Shown here piece after piece: positions 9,519-20,083 of a stretch of 64,000 nt of DNA. The stretch covers positions 2,108,001 to 2,172,000 of the forward strand of contig JAPFFF010000018.1 in the NCBI GenBank assembly GCA_039105265.1, in the 5' to 3' direction. Under the pieces are notes generated by a model. It ran no database searches, was not told the DNA's origin, and saw only the letters and a program-made list of their open reading frames with translations. A program made the position numbers and the translations under genes. The stretch is from Tritrichomonas musculus. Taxonomy: Eukaryota > Parabasalia > Tritrichomonadida > Tritrichomonadidae. Each line of letters begins with the position of its first letter. Position 1 is the stretch's first letter.

Positions 9519-10241
9519 ATGAGCTCTCCAAGAGAGCAATGCCTAAATGTTGCGCGAGTTTTAAAGAAAACTGATCGATATAAGATGATGATTAGTTCAA
9601 TGAGAGAAGCCATTAAATTTGATCCAAAATTAAATGCTGAAGAAAGGAATTTAATTGCTCGTCCATACAAAGCATTAATTAATGAGCGTCGTGAATCACT
9701 TCGTGTAATTTCAGCTGCTATAGAAAAAGAAAACTCTGATCCTTCACCCAAAGTATTGAAATTTCGAGCTTTTAAAAGCAAAGTTGCTACTGAGCTTTCA
9801 AATATTTGTAATGAATTAATTATATTGATTGAATCAAAGTTGATTCCAAATGTTGTGGATCAATTTTCAAAGATTTTTTTTCTACAATTAAAAGCAGACG
9901 TTTATCGTTATTTATGCGAGTTTGCTGATATTACAGAAATAAATGATTTCATTGAAAAAGCCACAGATTCATACAACCAGGCAATTAATTTATGTTTAGA
10001 GAATTTTTCAAAAAATCATCCGACATCACTTCGTGTGCACCTTAATTATTCAGTTTTCTTGTTCGAAATCATGAAAAAAAAGCAAGAAGCCCTCTCTCTT
10101 CTTGAAGCGATTTTCTCAGATTGTTCAAAAGAAATAAAGGAACCTCAAGCACTTACAGAAGCCCAACAGTCAGAATCTCGTATGCTCCTCCAGCTTATTT
10201 GTGATAATTTGGCTTTATGGCAAAAAGGCAATACCGAATAA
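9519..10241 (+). CDS. 14-3-3 protein
   Basis: 240 residues, nine-helix 14-3-3 fold. Phosphopeptide-binding residues are visible: the Lys in YKALINERRESLR (helix 3) with the Arg pair that follows, Arg-Tyr in DVYRYLCEFA (helix 5), Asn in LRVHLNYSVFLFEI (helix 7), and the C-terminal signature ICDNLALWQ. Length is typical (about 245), with a short tail. Known role: dimeric adaptor for phosphoserine/threonine ligands. The helix 3 signature RNLLSVAYKN is degenerate here (RNLIARPYKA), as expected for a diverged protist paralogue. ATG at 9519 is supported by an initiator-like TCATTA just upstream. Confidence 0.93.
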   Translation: MSSPREQCLNVARVLKKTDRYKMMISSMREAIKFDPKLNAEERNLIARPYKALINERRESLRVISAAIEKENSDPSPKVLKFRAFKSKVATELSNICNELIILIESKLIPNVVDQFSKIFFLQLKADVYRYLCEFADITEINDFIEKATDSYNQAINLCLENFSKNHPTSLRVHLNYSVFLFEIMKKKQEALSLLEAIFSDCSKEIKEPQALTEAQQSESRMLLQLICDNLALWQKGNTE

Positions 10242-10549
10242 GGATCATTATTTTTTTTTAATGTTATATAATATTATTCCTTTTCATGTTGACATAAAAT
10301 ATAGATATATACATATTATTTTATTTTATATATATATTCCACAAGATTGAAATGAATCGATGGAAGTCATGATTTCTTTGTGCAGCACAATCATTTTATA
10401 TTTCACTCATATGAAATTAGTTATATCAACAATTTAAATAGATTACTATATTGAATTAATTAGATATTTATTCATAAGTACTATTTTTAAATAAATCAGC
10501 AAACAAACATAAAAACATATATTATTTTGGATAAAAAATAAAAAAAGAG
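10242..10549. other. convergent intergenic region
   Basis: The 3' regions of two converging genes; AT-rich with a TA-rich microsatellite-like patch near 10300-10335. Nothing else seen. Confidence 0.4.
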
Positions 10550-11416
10550 TTAAGAATTCATTGACTGTTTTTGTTCCTCAGACCTTTGCTTTTGTTGTTC
10601 AAGCGCTTCAGCAATTTTCTTAGCTTGGTCCTCAAGAATTTCTTGAAGATACTGTTTTTTCTTTTCATCATTCTCAAGAATAATTTTAATATTCTCTTCT
10701 TCCTCTTGCTTTTCTTTTTTCATCTCTTCGATATTTTCAAGTAGTTTTTCTTTTAGTTTTGGATACAAATCTGAATTTTTCTCCATTTGTTCAACTGCTG
10801 TGTTTGCAATTACTCTGTATTCGCCATTTAAATAAGCTTTTAATTTATCGGCCAGCTGGCCAATCTGAATTTGATAATCATAAATTTCTCTTTCATATTG
10901 TGCTTCGTCAGCAATTTCTTGTTGAACACGGGCTATTTCATTATTTATAACCCGTTCACCTTCACGTACAGCAGATACTTGGCTATTTAAACGATCATTT
11001 TCATTGTAATATTCAATGACTTCAACTTGAAGTTCATCTGATAGGGCAAGTTTGTCATTTTGCCTGAGTTTATCTAGTTCTTTCTCTCTTGAACGAAGGG
11101 TATTATCTAATGAAGAAATATTCTCTCGAAGTTGATTTAAGGTTGAATAACTTGCTGTTTTAATTCCTTGAGGTTCACCTGTTTGAGCCAAAGCTTTGCT
11201 TATTTGAGAATTTCTTTCATGAATTATTTGCTTCATTCTTGATATTTTTGACTTTAGTTGCCTAGTTTCATTATCCATTTGAATTGTTTGAATTTTTAAT
11301 TCGTTAATTTCATCCATTACTGCCTTTGTATTCATTTGTGGTTTAATTGATGGGGTTATTAGTTTGGTTTCTAATCTTGTTGAAGCGAGTGCTGATTTTG
11401 TTTGCTTTCGATTCAT
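10550..11416 (-). CDS. coiled-coil protein, function unknown
   Basis: 288 residues, ATG at 11416. A basic Ser/Thr-rich head (residues 1-30, RKQTKSALASTRLETK) is followed by nearly continuous coiled coil from 35 to 285. The stretch SDELQVEVIEYYNENDRLNS resembles the coil paragraph found in several ciliary coiled-coil proteins of IQCE type, but this is weak. The tail is Glu/Lys/Gln-rich. No membrane segment or enzyme motif. A structural basal-body or axonemal protein would fit the flagellated host cell but is unproven. Confidence 0.75.
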   Translation of the reverse strand: MNRKQTKSALASTRLETKLITPSIKPQMNTKAVMDEINELKIQTIQMDNETRQLKSKISRMKQIIHERNSQISKALAQTGEPQGIKTASYSTLNQLRENISSLDNTLRSREKELDKLRQNDKLALSDELQVEVIEYYNENDRLNSQVSAVREGERVINNEIARVQQEIADEAQYEREIYDYQIQIGQLADKLKAYLNGEYRVIANTAVEQMEKNSDLYPKLKEKLLENIEEMKKEKQEEEENIKIILENDEKKKQYLQEILEDQAKKIAEALEQQKQRSEEQKQSMNS

Positions 11417-11664
11417 TTATAGTAAAAAAATTGGAATTTGAATTGATAAGAATTTTTTATTAGTTAACGTATGAACTAACGAACAAAACTGAATTTGAAA
11501 TTCTATAATGCAAACAAAAATGATGGTCTGGTAAAACAATCAAGAAAGGTTAAAGAAAAAAGGGTGTCTATAAGTTTATTTTCGTAGTAAATGAGTAAGT
11601 AAACAAGTTTTGTTTATTTTAAAAAAAAAAAAATGTATTTTGAGAAATCAGTTGCGCATTGATT

Positions 11665-12030
11665 TTAATGTTTATGCAAGTGCCTTAAATTAAGTTCATT
11701 TGGTTTAATCTCTTTTAAAGCTTTTCTATCCGCCTGAAAACTTTCATCTGATCCATTTTCAGAATTACAATTTCCAGCTTGGTGAGTATTAGTCGAACTT
11801 TTTAAGCTTAGTCTAAGACTGATCAGATCTTTGCCATCTTGATTCGTTTTTATTTCTACTTGATTTTGTCGTGCCATATTTAAAATTAAATTTTCTAGTT
11901 CTTTCCTGGTAGAGTAGATATATTTTTGATGATACCGAAACCACAATTCTTCTTTCGTAAAAAAAGTTCCCTCGCCAAATTCTTCTATTATTAAAGATCG
12001 AATTGCGCTCTGTGAAACGTTTTTGGACAT
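11665..12030 (-). CDS. small protein, possible winged-helix-like N-terminus
   Basis: 121 residues, ATG at 12030. Residues 1-70 read as short helices with a Phe-Thr-Lys-Glu-Glu-Leu motif (SLIIEEFGEGTFFTKEELW) and a following Leu-rich helix (RKELENLILNMARQN), which could be a small winged-helix domain; the C-terminal 45 residues are polar and probably disordered, ending LRHLHKH. No family recognised. It is divergent from the Rab gene, with 77 bases between the two ATGs, so the promoters must overlap. Confidence 0.55.
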   Translation of the reverse strand: MSKNVSQSAIRSLIIEEFGEGTFFTKEELWFRYHQKYIYSTRKELENLILNMARQNQVEIKTNQDGKDLISLRLSLKSSTNTHQAGNCNSENGSDESFQADRKALKEIKPNELNLRHLHKH

Positions 12031-12107
12031 TTGATTTTAAATGCAAAGCATCAAAAAGAGAAAAAATCGCATCAAAAAAAATTTATTTGAAAAAGTGGGA
12101 ATAAATA

Positions 12108-12731
12108 ATGAACAAATATGCTGTAAATTTTTTTTTTCGAAAAATGGAGAGTCAACTATCTCCAAAGGCAATAAAAATTATTCTTGTAGGGAATACAGGT
12201 GTTGGGAAAACATGCCTAATTGGGTCATACTTAAAGCAGCATTTTGATGAAAATACACAAGCCACTTTATCACCCGCATATTCAACGCAACAAATTACGA
12301 AGTCAGATGGAACAAAAATCACAATTCAGATATGGGATACAGCAGGCCAGGAAAAATATCAGGCAGTTTCTCAATTATTTTTCAGAAATTCGGATATAGC
12401 TATTTTATGCTTTACTGCTGGAGACCGAGAATCAATGACATCTATACATGAATGGATAAGTATGGTTTGCAGCGAATCACCAAAATGTAAATTAATTTTT
12501 GTTGCAACAAAATCGGACTTATTACAGAAAAAGGATTTCGAAAATGTAATTCATGACGCAGAAGCAGAATTTCAGCAATATCAATCGCCAATTATTTTAT
12601 TAACTTCCGCAAAAACGAGTTATAATATTGACAATGTTTTTCGTATAGCAGGTGAAATCGCAGAATCTATTTCAACGGTTGCTCCTAATGAAATGGATTT
12701 GCAGCGCACTGAAAAATCATCATGCTGCTAA
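12108..12731 (+). CDS. Rab-type small GTPase
   Basis: 207 residues from ATG 12108; an internal ATG at 12144 (MESQLSPKAIK) gives a more usual Rab N-terminus of 195 residues and may be the real start. Motifs are G1 GNTGVGKT, an effector loop with Thr (ATLSPAYST), G3 WDTAGQEKY, G4 TKSD, G5 TSAK, and a C-terminal Cys-Cys for double geranylgeranylation. G4 has Thr where Rabs normally have Asn (NKxD); TKxD is normal in Rho/Rac proteins, so nucleotide binding should be retained. The double Cys tail and the absence of a Rho insert favour Rab. Role: vesicle traffic switch; the exact subclass cannot be assigned. Confidence 0.9.
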   Translation: MNKYAVNFFFRKMESQLSPKAIKIILVGNTGVGKTCLIGSYLKQHFDENTQATLSPAYSTQQITKSDGTKITIQIWDTAGQEKYQAVSQLFFRNSDIAILCFTAGDRESMTSIHEWISMVCSESPKCKLIFVATKSDLLQKKDFENVIHDAEAEFQQYQSPIILLTSAKTSYNIDNVFRIAGEIAESISTVAPNEMDLQRTEKSSCC

Positions 12732-12879
12732 TTTTTTGTTGACCTTATTTATATTAGATTTTTGTTCATATTTATATAAATCATTTTTATCTTAATAATA
12801 CAATCTAATTTTTATTTTATTAGCCAATACATTTATTTTATTATAAAGAATTTTAGATTTCTTTTTTTTTGACACAAAA

Positions 12880-12889
12880 AACTTTTTGA
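12880..12889. other. AACTTTTTGA word in a convergent 3' region
   Basis: The only exact copy of the promoter-associated 10-mer that does not lie upstream of a gene; it sits between the 3' ends of the Rab and B56 genes. Confidence 0.4.
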
Positions 12890-13014
12890 AAAACATTTTT
12901 GTCACAATGTTCTGAAAAAGTTCATATGTTTAAAATATTTCTCACAAAAATTAATAAAAAAAATGAACATAAGAAGATAAAATAAAAATTTACAAACAAT
13001 AAACATACAAATAG

Positions 13015-14652
13015 TTAAACTGGCATATTTTTTGCCTTATTAATAGCACTTAAAGGAACTGGACGTCGTGGTGGAGACATCTTCGGACTTGGAACTTCAG
13101 GAGGCTTTACATGAAATTCTGTAGCCTTTTTTTTATTTTTTACAGCATTTCCCTTTTCTTTACTTGTCATTTTTTTAATATCATTCCAAAACTTTTGAGT
13201 TGTTCTTTCTTTAATTTTGATTTTTTCTCTCATGTCGTTTATATTTAATGTTCCTAACGGCGGGATACAGGATTTTAAATGCAAAAGTGCATCTGTGGCA
13301 AAATTTCTCGTTGATGCAAGCCAGTGGTTTTCAGAAACATCTAAAATTCTAATATATAGTGTATGAGTCATTTTATTTCCTTTTGTTAAAATTAAATTTG
13401 TCATTCCATCATCCATTATCATAAAAAGTGCCTGCTGTGAAACATCTGCTGTACAATCGCTAAATGTATTTGAAATTCGGCCGAGCAATTTTTCAGTTGT
13501 TGATACTGATATTTTCTGATGAAACTTTGAGACAATTTCGTGAACTGCATTTAAAAAGAGAGTCGTACGGTTTGGACTTGTGATTGGCCAATGATTTAAT
13601 AAATAGAGTAAATAGCTATCAACTAACGATGAGTCTGTATTCATAAAGACTTCTATAATGCAAAGATGAGTGGCATGGAATGCTTCGAATTCTTTGAGCA
13701 TAATAAGCGGGAATAATTGCATTAGAATAAAAGAATGAGCATTTTTTGGTCGAAGATATAATATCGAATGAAGATAGAATTCAAGAAAAACAGGTAATGA
13801 AGCTTGAGTCGAGAGATCATATTGTGCTGCTGTTAAAAATGATGAGCATTTTGCAGCAATATTTAGTCGCTGGTCCTGATAACGACGGCAGATTTCATTT
13901 AAACAGCGTCCAATACTTTGCTGTTCGCGCTTATCTGGCATACGAAACATTAAAAATAAATTTCTAATATAACTTTTGAATTGAGTTTGAGATATGGAAA
14001 AAGAATTAATATTCAATAATGAGATAAACAAATCATATGCGATTTCAATATGCTCCCATTCTAAATCAACTGCATAATCTGTTGTTTCATAAAGTTGTAC
14101 GAAGCATACAGGACGGAAAATGTTAATTGATATCATGTGCATAAGAGAATTGAGGCAATCATTATTTAAATGACGTGCCAAATTTGGATGCTTTAGTAAA
14201 GAAAGAAGTTCCTGAAGGCATTCGAGTTTAACTTTTTTGTTTTCATTTTCGTCTATATCTTCTCTTGAAAAATCACAAAAATAACAGCAAATTCTGCATT
14301 TTTGAAAAAAGAGTTTTAAAAAATTCGAAGGAGCGCAAGTATCAAGTGGATCTGTTTTTACAAGCTTTAATCGTTTACGAGTTGAACGAGGTGAAAAATA
14401 ATAGACAGCACGCATTGGAATCTCTTCGCCATCGCCAGTCGTTATCCAGCGAACAGGTTTCTGGTTTGATTCATATCTCGGTGCTGCATTTGTTTGAACA
14501 AGAAATGAATTACTAGTGAAGTTTAAGGACTTCAGAACAGTCGAAAGATTTGGAGCTGAGCGGATAGCTGTATTATTACTATTGTTCTTAATTGAATGAG
14601 GAGATCGTCCTGAGCGTTTATGTTTTGGAGGGCGTATAATTTTCTTTTTCAT
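13015..14652 (-). CDS. PP2A regulatory subunit B56 (B') family
   Basis: 545 residues from the ATG at 14652 (MKKKIIRPPKHKRSGRSP); an in-frame TTG at 14680-14682 is rejected. It has a basic, Ser-rich N-terminus (1-90), a helical B56 core, and a Pro/Lys-rich tail (PPEVPSPKMSPPRRPVPL). Core landmarks: NFLKLFFQKCRICCYFCDFS (compare LFxxKLxxCCxxFDFS), RPVCFVQLYETTDYAVDLEW (with the family's E/PxWPH step read here as DLEWEHIEIAYDLF), then HEAT-like repeats, and a C-terminal EKTTQKFWNDI-type segment (ERTTQKFWNDIKK). Known role: targets and gives substrate specificity to protein phosphatase 2A. Diverged, but the overall order is conserved. Confidence 0.85.
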   Translation of the reverse strand: MKKKIIRPPKHKRSGRSPHSIKNNSNNTAIRSAPNLSTVLKSLNFTSNSFLVQTNAAPRYESNQKPVRWITTGDGEEIPMRAVYYFSPRSTRKRLKLVKTDPLDTCAPSNFLKLFFQKCRICCYFCDFSREDIDENENKKVKLECLQELLSLLKHPNLARHLNNDCLNSLMHMISINIFRPVCFVQLYETTDYAVDLEWEHIEIAYDLFISLLNINSFSISQTQFKSYIRNLFLMFRMPDKREQQSIGRCLNEICRRYQDQRLNIAAKCSSFLTAAQYDLSTQASLPVFLEFYLHSILYLRPKNAHSFILMQLFPLIMLKEFEAFHATHLCIIEVFMNTDSSLVDSYLLYLLNHWPITSPNRTTLFLNAVHEIVSKFHQKISVSTTEKLLGRISNTFSDCTADVSQQALFMIMDDGMTNLILTKGNKMTHTLYIRILDVSENHWLASTRNFATDALLHLKSCIPPLGTLNINDMREKIKIKERTTQKFWNDIKKMTSKEKGNAVKNKKKATEFHVKPPEVPSPKMSPPRRPVPLSAINKAKNMPV

Positions 14653-15324
14653 TAAAATTTTAAAGTCCAACAAAGGCGGCAAAAATTATTAAAAAAATTA
14701 CAAAACATTATTAAAATAATTATTTGTAATATAATTTAATTAATGTATATTATAAATAATTTTTATATTTTTTATGATCAAAAACAAGATAAAAGATAAT
14801 TTTATAATAACGTTAATCGAAAAATTGCTTCAATTATTCTATATGATCAGAATTTTTCAATGTGGAACGATTTCAAACATTTCGTTTTGCTTAAAAATTG
14901 TAAAGATCATATCTTTAACTCCGATAAGGTAATTTAGAAGTTTAAAAAAAACTTTTCCTGTGATTTTAAAAATATTTGATATGAAAGAATTACAATATCT
15001 TATGATTAAAAAATAAAGTAGTTAATCTATATATCCATAAATATCAATAAAAGATATCTTGAATTGGAATTCTTTCATACTTGTAAATACTTAATGCTAT
15101 TATTTTTTGATTCAATAATATAGAAAAAGCGCAATTCAAGTTTATCAAAATTATAAATGCTAAATGCCTTGCAATATGGGCTCTGTTGCTCTCAAAATTT
15201 ATTTGGAAATTTAAATTTTAAAATCCACATTAAAAATTATTAATCTTTCAATTATATAATTTTATGTTTACTAATTTATCAATCTATTTCTATAATAAAT
15301 CTAACAATGTTAAATTATAATTGC
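14653..15324. other. intergenic region, AT-rich
   Basis: Upstream of the B56 gene and downstream of the transporter gene; AT-rich with no open frame or repeat that I can support. Confidence 0.4.
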
Positions 15325-16620
15325 TTATAAAGCTTCTGGTTCATCTTCCTCTTCTTTCTCTTCAGTTTGATCTTTTAGTTCATCATCTTTTTCTTCGTTA
15401 TTTTCTTCATGGTTAGGTTCATGAACGCAAAATGCGGAGAATATGATAGCGCAAAATGAAATGCATAAGAAGAAAATGAGAGCGCCAAACATTCCCATTC
15501 CGCTCTTCATTGATGGCCAAACCATAATGACAAGGAATGAGAAGATCCAGTTTGCTGCAGTAACAATCATTGTTGCCATTGAACGAACATCATCATTGAA
15601 ATATTCTGGAATGATGAACCATGGAATTGGACCCATACCAAGACCGAAACCTAATTGATACAAGAAGATGCAAATTAATGGAAGAACGTTTGACCAGTCA
15701 TATTTGACATTTAAAGCGAAAATTAGTAAGAAAACGCAGATCATACAGCATGAAATGATCATTGTAATTCTTCGTCCAATTTTATCGATAATCATTGCAC
15801 CAACGAAAACAGCAATCAATTGTGCGCAGCTTGCAATACCTGCTTGATAGTTACCATCGATATCTAAACCTGAATCGTTCATGATATCTGATAAGTTTGT
15901 TAAGATAGCATTGATACCACAGAATTGCTGGAACAACATCATTAAAATACCAGAGCATAATCCAAAAGCATACTTCTTTTGCCATAATGTTTCTTTAGGT
16001 TTATCATGTTCGTTAGCTTTCATTTCTTCTTCGTCTTGATTGATCTTTTCGACAGCTGGTGACTCTTCAACTAACCAAATTAAGCATGCTTGTAATGCGC
16101 AAATAGCTGAACCGATGTAGTTGAGATCCATATAATTCAATGAAGGAGCTATGAAATCAAAGAAGACCATACCAATAACAATTCCAATTTGATTCAAACT
16201 TCCGAAGAAACCACTGGTGCCTTCTGGTGCAATTTCAACTAAGTACATTGGATTGATTGATGAATAAGCGCCCATTACGATACCTAAGAATAATCTGATG
16301 ACGATACCTGCCCAAATATTAACTTTTGTGAGACAATTGAGTAACCAAAATACGACACCGAGGCAGGCACATGTAAAAACAACTTTCTTTCTAGAATTGT
16401 GAAAAGCTTTCAAAAAGCCAACAGTTACAAATGGTCCTGCAATAGCGAATAATGATGAAACTGAATTATAAAAAGACCATTGTGCTGAATTATCTGATAA
16501 TCCAAAGTGTTTCCTAATTTCTTTTCCTGTTGGTGATGGATAACACATAATTGTACCAAATGTTATTGGACCTAATAAGAGAATCATTGCATAACCAAGT
16601 TCTTTAACACAAATATTCAT
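15325..16620 (-). CDS. major facilitator superfamily sugar transporter
   Basis: 431 residues from the ATG at 16620 (MNICVKELGY); a TTG-initiated 39-residue extension is rejected because it is AT-driven and polar. About 12 membrane segments. Sugar-porter landmarks are GIVIRLFLGIVMGAYSSINP (TM4-5), PMYLVEIAPEGTSGFFGS (compare PxYxxEIAPxxxRG), VEESPAVEK in place of PESPRWL, QQFCGINAI in TM7, DKIGRR, and GPIPWFIIPEYF in TM10. The canonical PETKG motif after TM12 is absent; the protein ends in a 45-residue acidic tail (HEENNEEKDDELKDQ). Likely a facilitative hexose carrier of the plasma or lysosomal membrane. Confidence 0.92.
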   Translation of the reverse strand: MNICVKELGYAMILLLGPITFGTIMCYPSPTGKEIRKHFGLSDNSAQWSFYNSVSSLFAIAGPFVTVGFLKAFHNSRKKVVFTCACLGVVFWLLNCLTKVNIWAGIVIRLFLGIVMGAYSSINPMYLVEIAPEGTSGFFGSLNQIGIVIGMVFFDFIAPSLNYMDLNYIGSAICALQACLIWLVEESPAVEKINQDEEEMKANEHDKPKETLWQKKYAFGLCSGILMMLFQQFCGINAILTNLSDIMNDSGLDIDGNYQAGIASCAQLIAVFVGAMIIDKIGRRITMIISCCMICVFLLIFALNVKYDWSNVLPLICIFLYQLGFGLGMGPIPWFIIPEYFNDDVRSMATMIVTAANWIFSFLVIMVWPSMKSGMGMFGALIFFLCISFCAIIFSAFCVHEPNHEENNEEKDDELKDQTEEKEEEDEPEAL

Positions 16621-18638
16621 TTTATTTTGTTTTACTTGTAAATTAAAAAATGAAATGAGTTCAATCTCATTTTTAGTATTTTCATTTTTAAAGTCATTTG
16701 AATTATTTTTATATTTTATTTTATAAATTGTATTCAATTGATGGATTTGAATTTGTTAACGAAAATTTTTGTGAGTATTCGAAATTTTAATATTGACATT
16801 ACATTGAAATTTTGAGATACAAAATTCTATTACAAAAATTGTGATCTATCAAATTATCTTAAATTAAATAATATAACGATAATGAAAATGCTCAAAATTT
16901 TTTAACCCAGAAAAATAATATTGCAAATTTTTTTAAAAAAAAAATAAATATAATTGATATTAATTTATTGATTCTTTTTTCTAAATTTGAATTAAAAAAT
17001 CCTCCAAATGAGAGGTATTCATGTTAAGTGACTTAACGTCTTTTTGAATTTTTCTAATCTCATTATTTCCATCAATATTAAGTTATATGCATTCAAATCA
17101 ATAATTCTTAATTGGTTGCTCGATATAATCATTTTAAGAATGTCTAACACTGTTAATTTTGTAAAAAATTTAATCTGGTATATCTTTAATATTTCATTCA
17201 ATCTTTATGATTTTTGAAAATTCCAAATATATTTATATTAATACACATAAGATTAATTAAATTATTTGATTTTTCAAATTTAATTAGATTTATAAACAGA
17301 AATAAAAAGAAATTAAAAATTTTTTCAGATATAAACTTATCATATCTTTTTTTTCAGCCTAGAATTTTATATAATACTTTTCCATATGATATTTTATTAT
17401 ATGTATTAATGTATATGTTGGTGCTTAAGATATTTATACGCTTAATTTTGAGAAATAATGGTTTTGATTTTAATGGCTTATTTTAATGGTGTAAAATGTC
17501 ATAAAAAGGGTTTAAAAATATGTATTTCAAGAAATAAGAAAGTATTCAAGTATATATTTCACTAAACATATTTATTGTATTTTGAATATTATTGTATTTT
17601 ATTTTTTATTGTAAAAATAAAATGATTAATCAAGATTTTTTAATTGATTAGTTTAAAATATATTAATTCAATATTTATTTTATTTCATTCAATATATAAA
17701 CTAACCAAGTATTCAAAAAAATGATCGTCATTTCAATAATAAATCTTTATTCAAATTATAATTATGATTTTATCTTAATATTTAAATAAAATAAACCATA
17801 TTATATATATATTAATATAATATATAACATTACATAAAAAATAAATAAATAATATAAATAAAATATATTAAAATATTATATAAATAAATCAGCAGCAATA
17901 AAAAATTAAATTATTTCAATTTTAAAAAAATCCTTTGAAATATTACTCCATTTTCATTGAAATATTTTCTTTCAAATCAAACAACTTTTGTTAATGATAT
18001 TCAAAATTGAGAATTTAATTTCACTAACAAAAGCTCTCCATAGCCATTTAGTCATAGAAATATAATTTATATTAATATCTCGAAATTAAACGTATAAAAC
18101 ATTATATACTTTCTATTATAGCATAAATATAAAATATAAAAAATAATATATAATTATCAATCGATTCTCTAGGCTAGATCTCTTCGTGAATACCTCTTCC
18201 AAATGATAAATGCGTATTCTTAATCTCAAGAGAAATGAAAATGCAGTATTAATGGTTCAATAATGAATATTTTTTTCATCAGTTAATGATAAAATATTTA
18301 TGATACTTGGAAATAAATTCATTATATATTTATTGATAAATAATATTTTTAAAATTAATTCAAAAAAAGCTTCATAAGAGTTTAATCAGTCTTCAATAAA
18401 ATAAATTGTTTCCAAAAAAAAACTGAATGTAAAGATTTTCACAAAGATTTGTAGTATTTTTCCGATTTTTTTTTCAATGAAAAATGATCGTTCATTTTCA
18501 ACATTTGATAATGAATGAATTTGTTCATTATCATCTTTTCAACATTTTATTACAATTGCATTCATTAGTTCAGATTTTTCATCTTTTATAAATAGAAATT
18601 TATTATGTTAATTGGTTCATGATCAACAGTAAAAAGAT
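16621..18638. other. gene-poor AT-rich block
   Basis: Very AT-rich, with only short low-complexity frames. A minus-strand patch at 16980-17200 reads in two frames as a Leu/Ile/Asn-rich segment (LRIIDLNAYN, then INGNNEIRKIQ in a shifted frame), which might be a decayed leucine-rich-repeat gene, but this is weak. A 90-residue plus-strand frame at 17214-17486 is Ile/Leu/Phe/Asn-biased and is not called. Confidence 0.35.
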
Positions 18639-20083
18639 CATGACAAAATTTACGATTGAAGATCTATTAGCAGCAGAACTGAATATCTTAGTATATGATT
18701 TGAGAAGGCAGTTAACTATAAGGTCTTTTATTTTTTTCCAGGACAGTAATTTTTTCCAAGGATAACTTCTTTTTTTGGTGTATAATTTCATTAGAGATAA
18801 ATGATTAAAATTAAATTGTGGTTATCCTGGGATTTTTTCAATACTGTTTTATTGTTTATTAAAAGAAAAAGTTTTATTTAGGCCCATTTTTAGTTTCATA
18901 GATGAACTATATTGACCAAAAGTATTTTAGTGAATAATAAATTTGGATTGTAGAAAATAAAATTTATGTTCAAAAGAACCATATGCTAGAATTTCCATTT
19001 TATATGAAGAAGAGGAAAATTCATTTGAATCATTGACGCATAATGCTCTTAGATGTTGCTTCAAGAGGTTATCATTATCTCAAAGGTGGGAAAAAAGAAT
19101 GACAGGTTGTAGATTACCAATATTTTCGGATGTTGATATAGACGAAATGAAGCAAATGATAATCGAAAACGCCATTTAAGGCGAATATATAGATATGGAT
19201 AATTCTGTTGAAGTTGCTGAAATTTTAAGAAACATAAGAACTCAAAATGCAATCCACTTTTTAAATGCAATAGAATGCTATAAAATTTGAGACTAAATAA
19301 GAGAATTTGCACAAATTATAGAAACAGGAAAAACTTGTATCAACGAGCACCTTATTGAATTAGAATCAGAACTCCATACACCTAGAAACATCGAATTAAA
19401 TCGAATAATAGCTTGCACACTTCAAAATATCGAATTGTTTACACAAGTTTTCTTGCCAATTGTTTCGAAAATACCATCATCATTAAGATTTAGCGCTGAC
19501 GAAACTATGCTCCAACCAAACATAATTAAGAAAGTTTTAGTACTGAATAGTTTTGCCATACCAATTCTCCAACAATGCATTCCTTTGCTTCATGTTATTG
19601 CCATGTGCTGTGCTAACTATTGGAAGATAAAATATCTCTTTTCATTATAATTCCGCAAATGGTGAAGATTCTCAATGAATTGGAAGAATTTCAACACAGA
19701 TATCATGCAATATTTGCTAGTACAAACATGGTTGGCAAACTCGAGACACATTTTTATGGTTCTGCATATGTTTCGTTAACTTTTTGTTATTCTTCAGAAC
19801 AAATCTTGACTCGATCATCAGAGACTAAACAGCTCTTTTGATCCTTGATGGGCACAAAAGTCGTGAGTGCCTAATAGGCATTCATTTACAGAAGCAACAT
19901 AGCATTGAAGTTTTTGTGTTGTCGTCTCACACGTCGCATCTAACTCAGATGTTCGACGTGGAGATCAACTCTCTTATGAAGGCAACTATCAGCTCACAAT
20001 TTAACAAACTAATGGAGAACTTTACTCCAGAGCTGAACCAAGTAGCTCAACTCATGCATTTCTGTGTTTATGCAGCTCTGTAA
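18639..20083 (+). mobile_element. decayed DDE transposase (pogo/Tigger-like, trichomonad DDE superfamily endonuclease)
   Basis: A plus-strand coding relic spread over three frames with several stops. An HTH-like piece (FTIEDLLAAELN, then YDLRRQL) starts near 18639. From about 19000 a frame with at least three internal stops ends in SLRFSADETMLQP, carrying the first catalytic Asp, and PLLHVIAMCCAN. After a frameshift near 19620 follow FIIPQMVKILNELEEF and HAIFASTNMVGKLE. After a second shift near 19838 come LDGHKSRECLIG (second Asp) and SSHTSHLTQMFDVE (third Asp), matching the LxDGHxSR and PxHTxHxLQxFDV signatures of the DDE_1/Tigger family. At least two frameshifts plus stops make it non-functional. 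No terminal inverted repeats were found. Confidence 0.85.

Noticed and set aside
17019-17486. Two short frames and a possible leucine-rich-repeat remnant
   Set aside because: Composition is dominated by AT content; the LRR reading needs a frame change over fewer than 60 codons and cannot be supported.
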